Positions 35,034 to 35,258 of a DNA stretch of 35,258 nucleotides are shown here, piece after piece; position 1 is the first letter of the stretch; each line of letters starts with the position of its first letter. The stretch covers positions 1 through 35,258 of the forward strand of contig JAFWRL010000275.1 of NCBI GenBank assembly GCA_017520105.1. The letters are read 5' to 3'. Source of the stretch: Fibrobacter sp. (GTDB lineage Bacteria; Fibrobacterota; Fibrobacteria; Fibrobacterales; Fibrobacteraceae). The translations under genes and the position numbers were made by a program. Below the pieces are notes generated by a model, which was not told the origin of the DNA, did not search any database, and saw only the letters and a program-made list of their open reading frames with translations.

Positions 35034-35258
35034 TTAAGCAGCCTTCACGATTTCGACGACCTTGGCAAAAGCTGCCGGATCGGCGACGGCCAAGTCAGCG
35101 AGAACCTTGCGGTTCATGTTGATGTTAGCCTTGGAAAGCTTGTAAATGAACTGGCTATAGCTGATGCCGAATTCACGAACAGCAGCGTTCAAGCGAGTGA
35201 TCCACAGAGAGCGGAAATCACCCTTCTTGTCGCGGCGGTGTGCATAGGCATACTGACC
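35034..35258 (-). CDS. rplT: Large-subunit ribosomal protein L20, C-terminal part (runs off right edge)
   Basis: L20 is an early-assembly protein of the 50S subunit that binds 23S rRNA. Seen: the minus strand is open from base 35258 to the TAA at 35036-35034, giving the last 74 residues. It contains [35 protein letters not shown] and [16 protein letters not shown], the well-conserved L20 core. The start, about 45 residues earlier, and any infC-rpmI-rplT leader lie beyond the window. A strong terminator follows the stop codon. The encoded end, [11 protein letters not shown], is normal for the family. Codon use is host-like. Confidence 0.96.
   Translation of the reverse strand, partial: GQYAYAHRRDKKGDFRSLWITRLNAAVREFGISYSQFIYKLSKANINMNRKVLADLAVADPAAFAKVVEIVKAA

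Overview
The window looks like chromosome from a Fibrobacter (F. succinogenes-like) bacterium. The support is a TIGR02147-family protein (a family expanded in Fibrobacter), a secreted GH5 cellulase with a C-terminal sorting-type tail, Ser-rich lipoproteins, and moderately GC-rich housekeeping genes beside much more AT-rich surface-polysaccharide genes. This assignment is inference from gene content; no rRNA or tRNA gene was seen.

Layout. (1) Positions 1-11771, all minus strand: an O-antigen/capsule locus transcribed from rfbA (dTDP-glucose synthesis) leftward through a WecG/TagA/CpsF transferase, a Wzx-like flippase, a broken GT2, a GT4, a DUF1919 protein, a second GT4, a Wzy-like polymerase and three tandem GT2 paralogues to rfbB, which runs off the left edge. 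rfbA and rfbB have host-like composition; the genes between are visibly AT-rich, as in an exchangeable serotype cassette. Together they would make dTDP-sugars, assemble a lipid-linked repeat unit, flip it and polymerise it. (2) 11843-15450: a Ski2-like DEAD/DEAH helicase convergent with an AT-rich orphan licD. (3) 15536-17421: a metal-resistance operon, a CzrA/SmtB-type repressor followed by a Cu/Zn efflux permease with a C-terminal HMA domain, under a near-consensus promoter overlapped by an inverted-repeat operator. (4) 17567-20273: an outer-membrane barrel protein and a bifunctional NAD(P)H-hydrate repair enzyme carrying a small in-frame tandem repeat. (5) 20320-21477: an FprA-type diiron flavoprotein, then about 850 bases without a credible gene that hold operator-like inverted repeats, a duplicated 44-base element and five short hairpins in a row, ending at polA. 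(6) 22325-27614: DNA polymerase I and a secreted GH5 endoglucanase. (7) 27767-30887, minus strand: a TIGR02147 regulator-like gene translationally coupled to a lipoprotein built of three homologous ~210-residue units. (8) 31098-35258: malic enzyme (maeB), a divergent M16 protease, and the 3' end of rplT running off the right edge.

The least explained parts are the TIGR02147/three-unit lipoprotein operon and the repeat-rich stretch before polA. All family calls come from reading motifs by eye; no database search was run.
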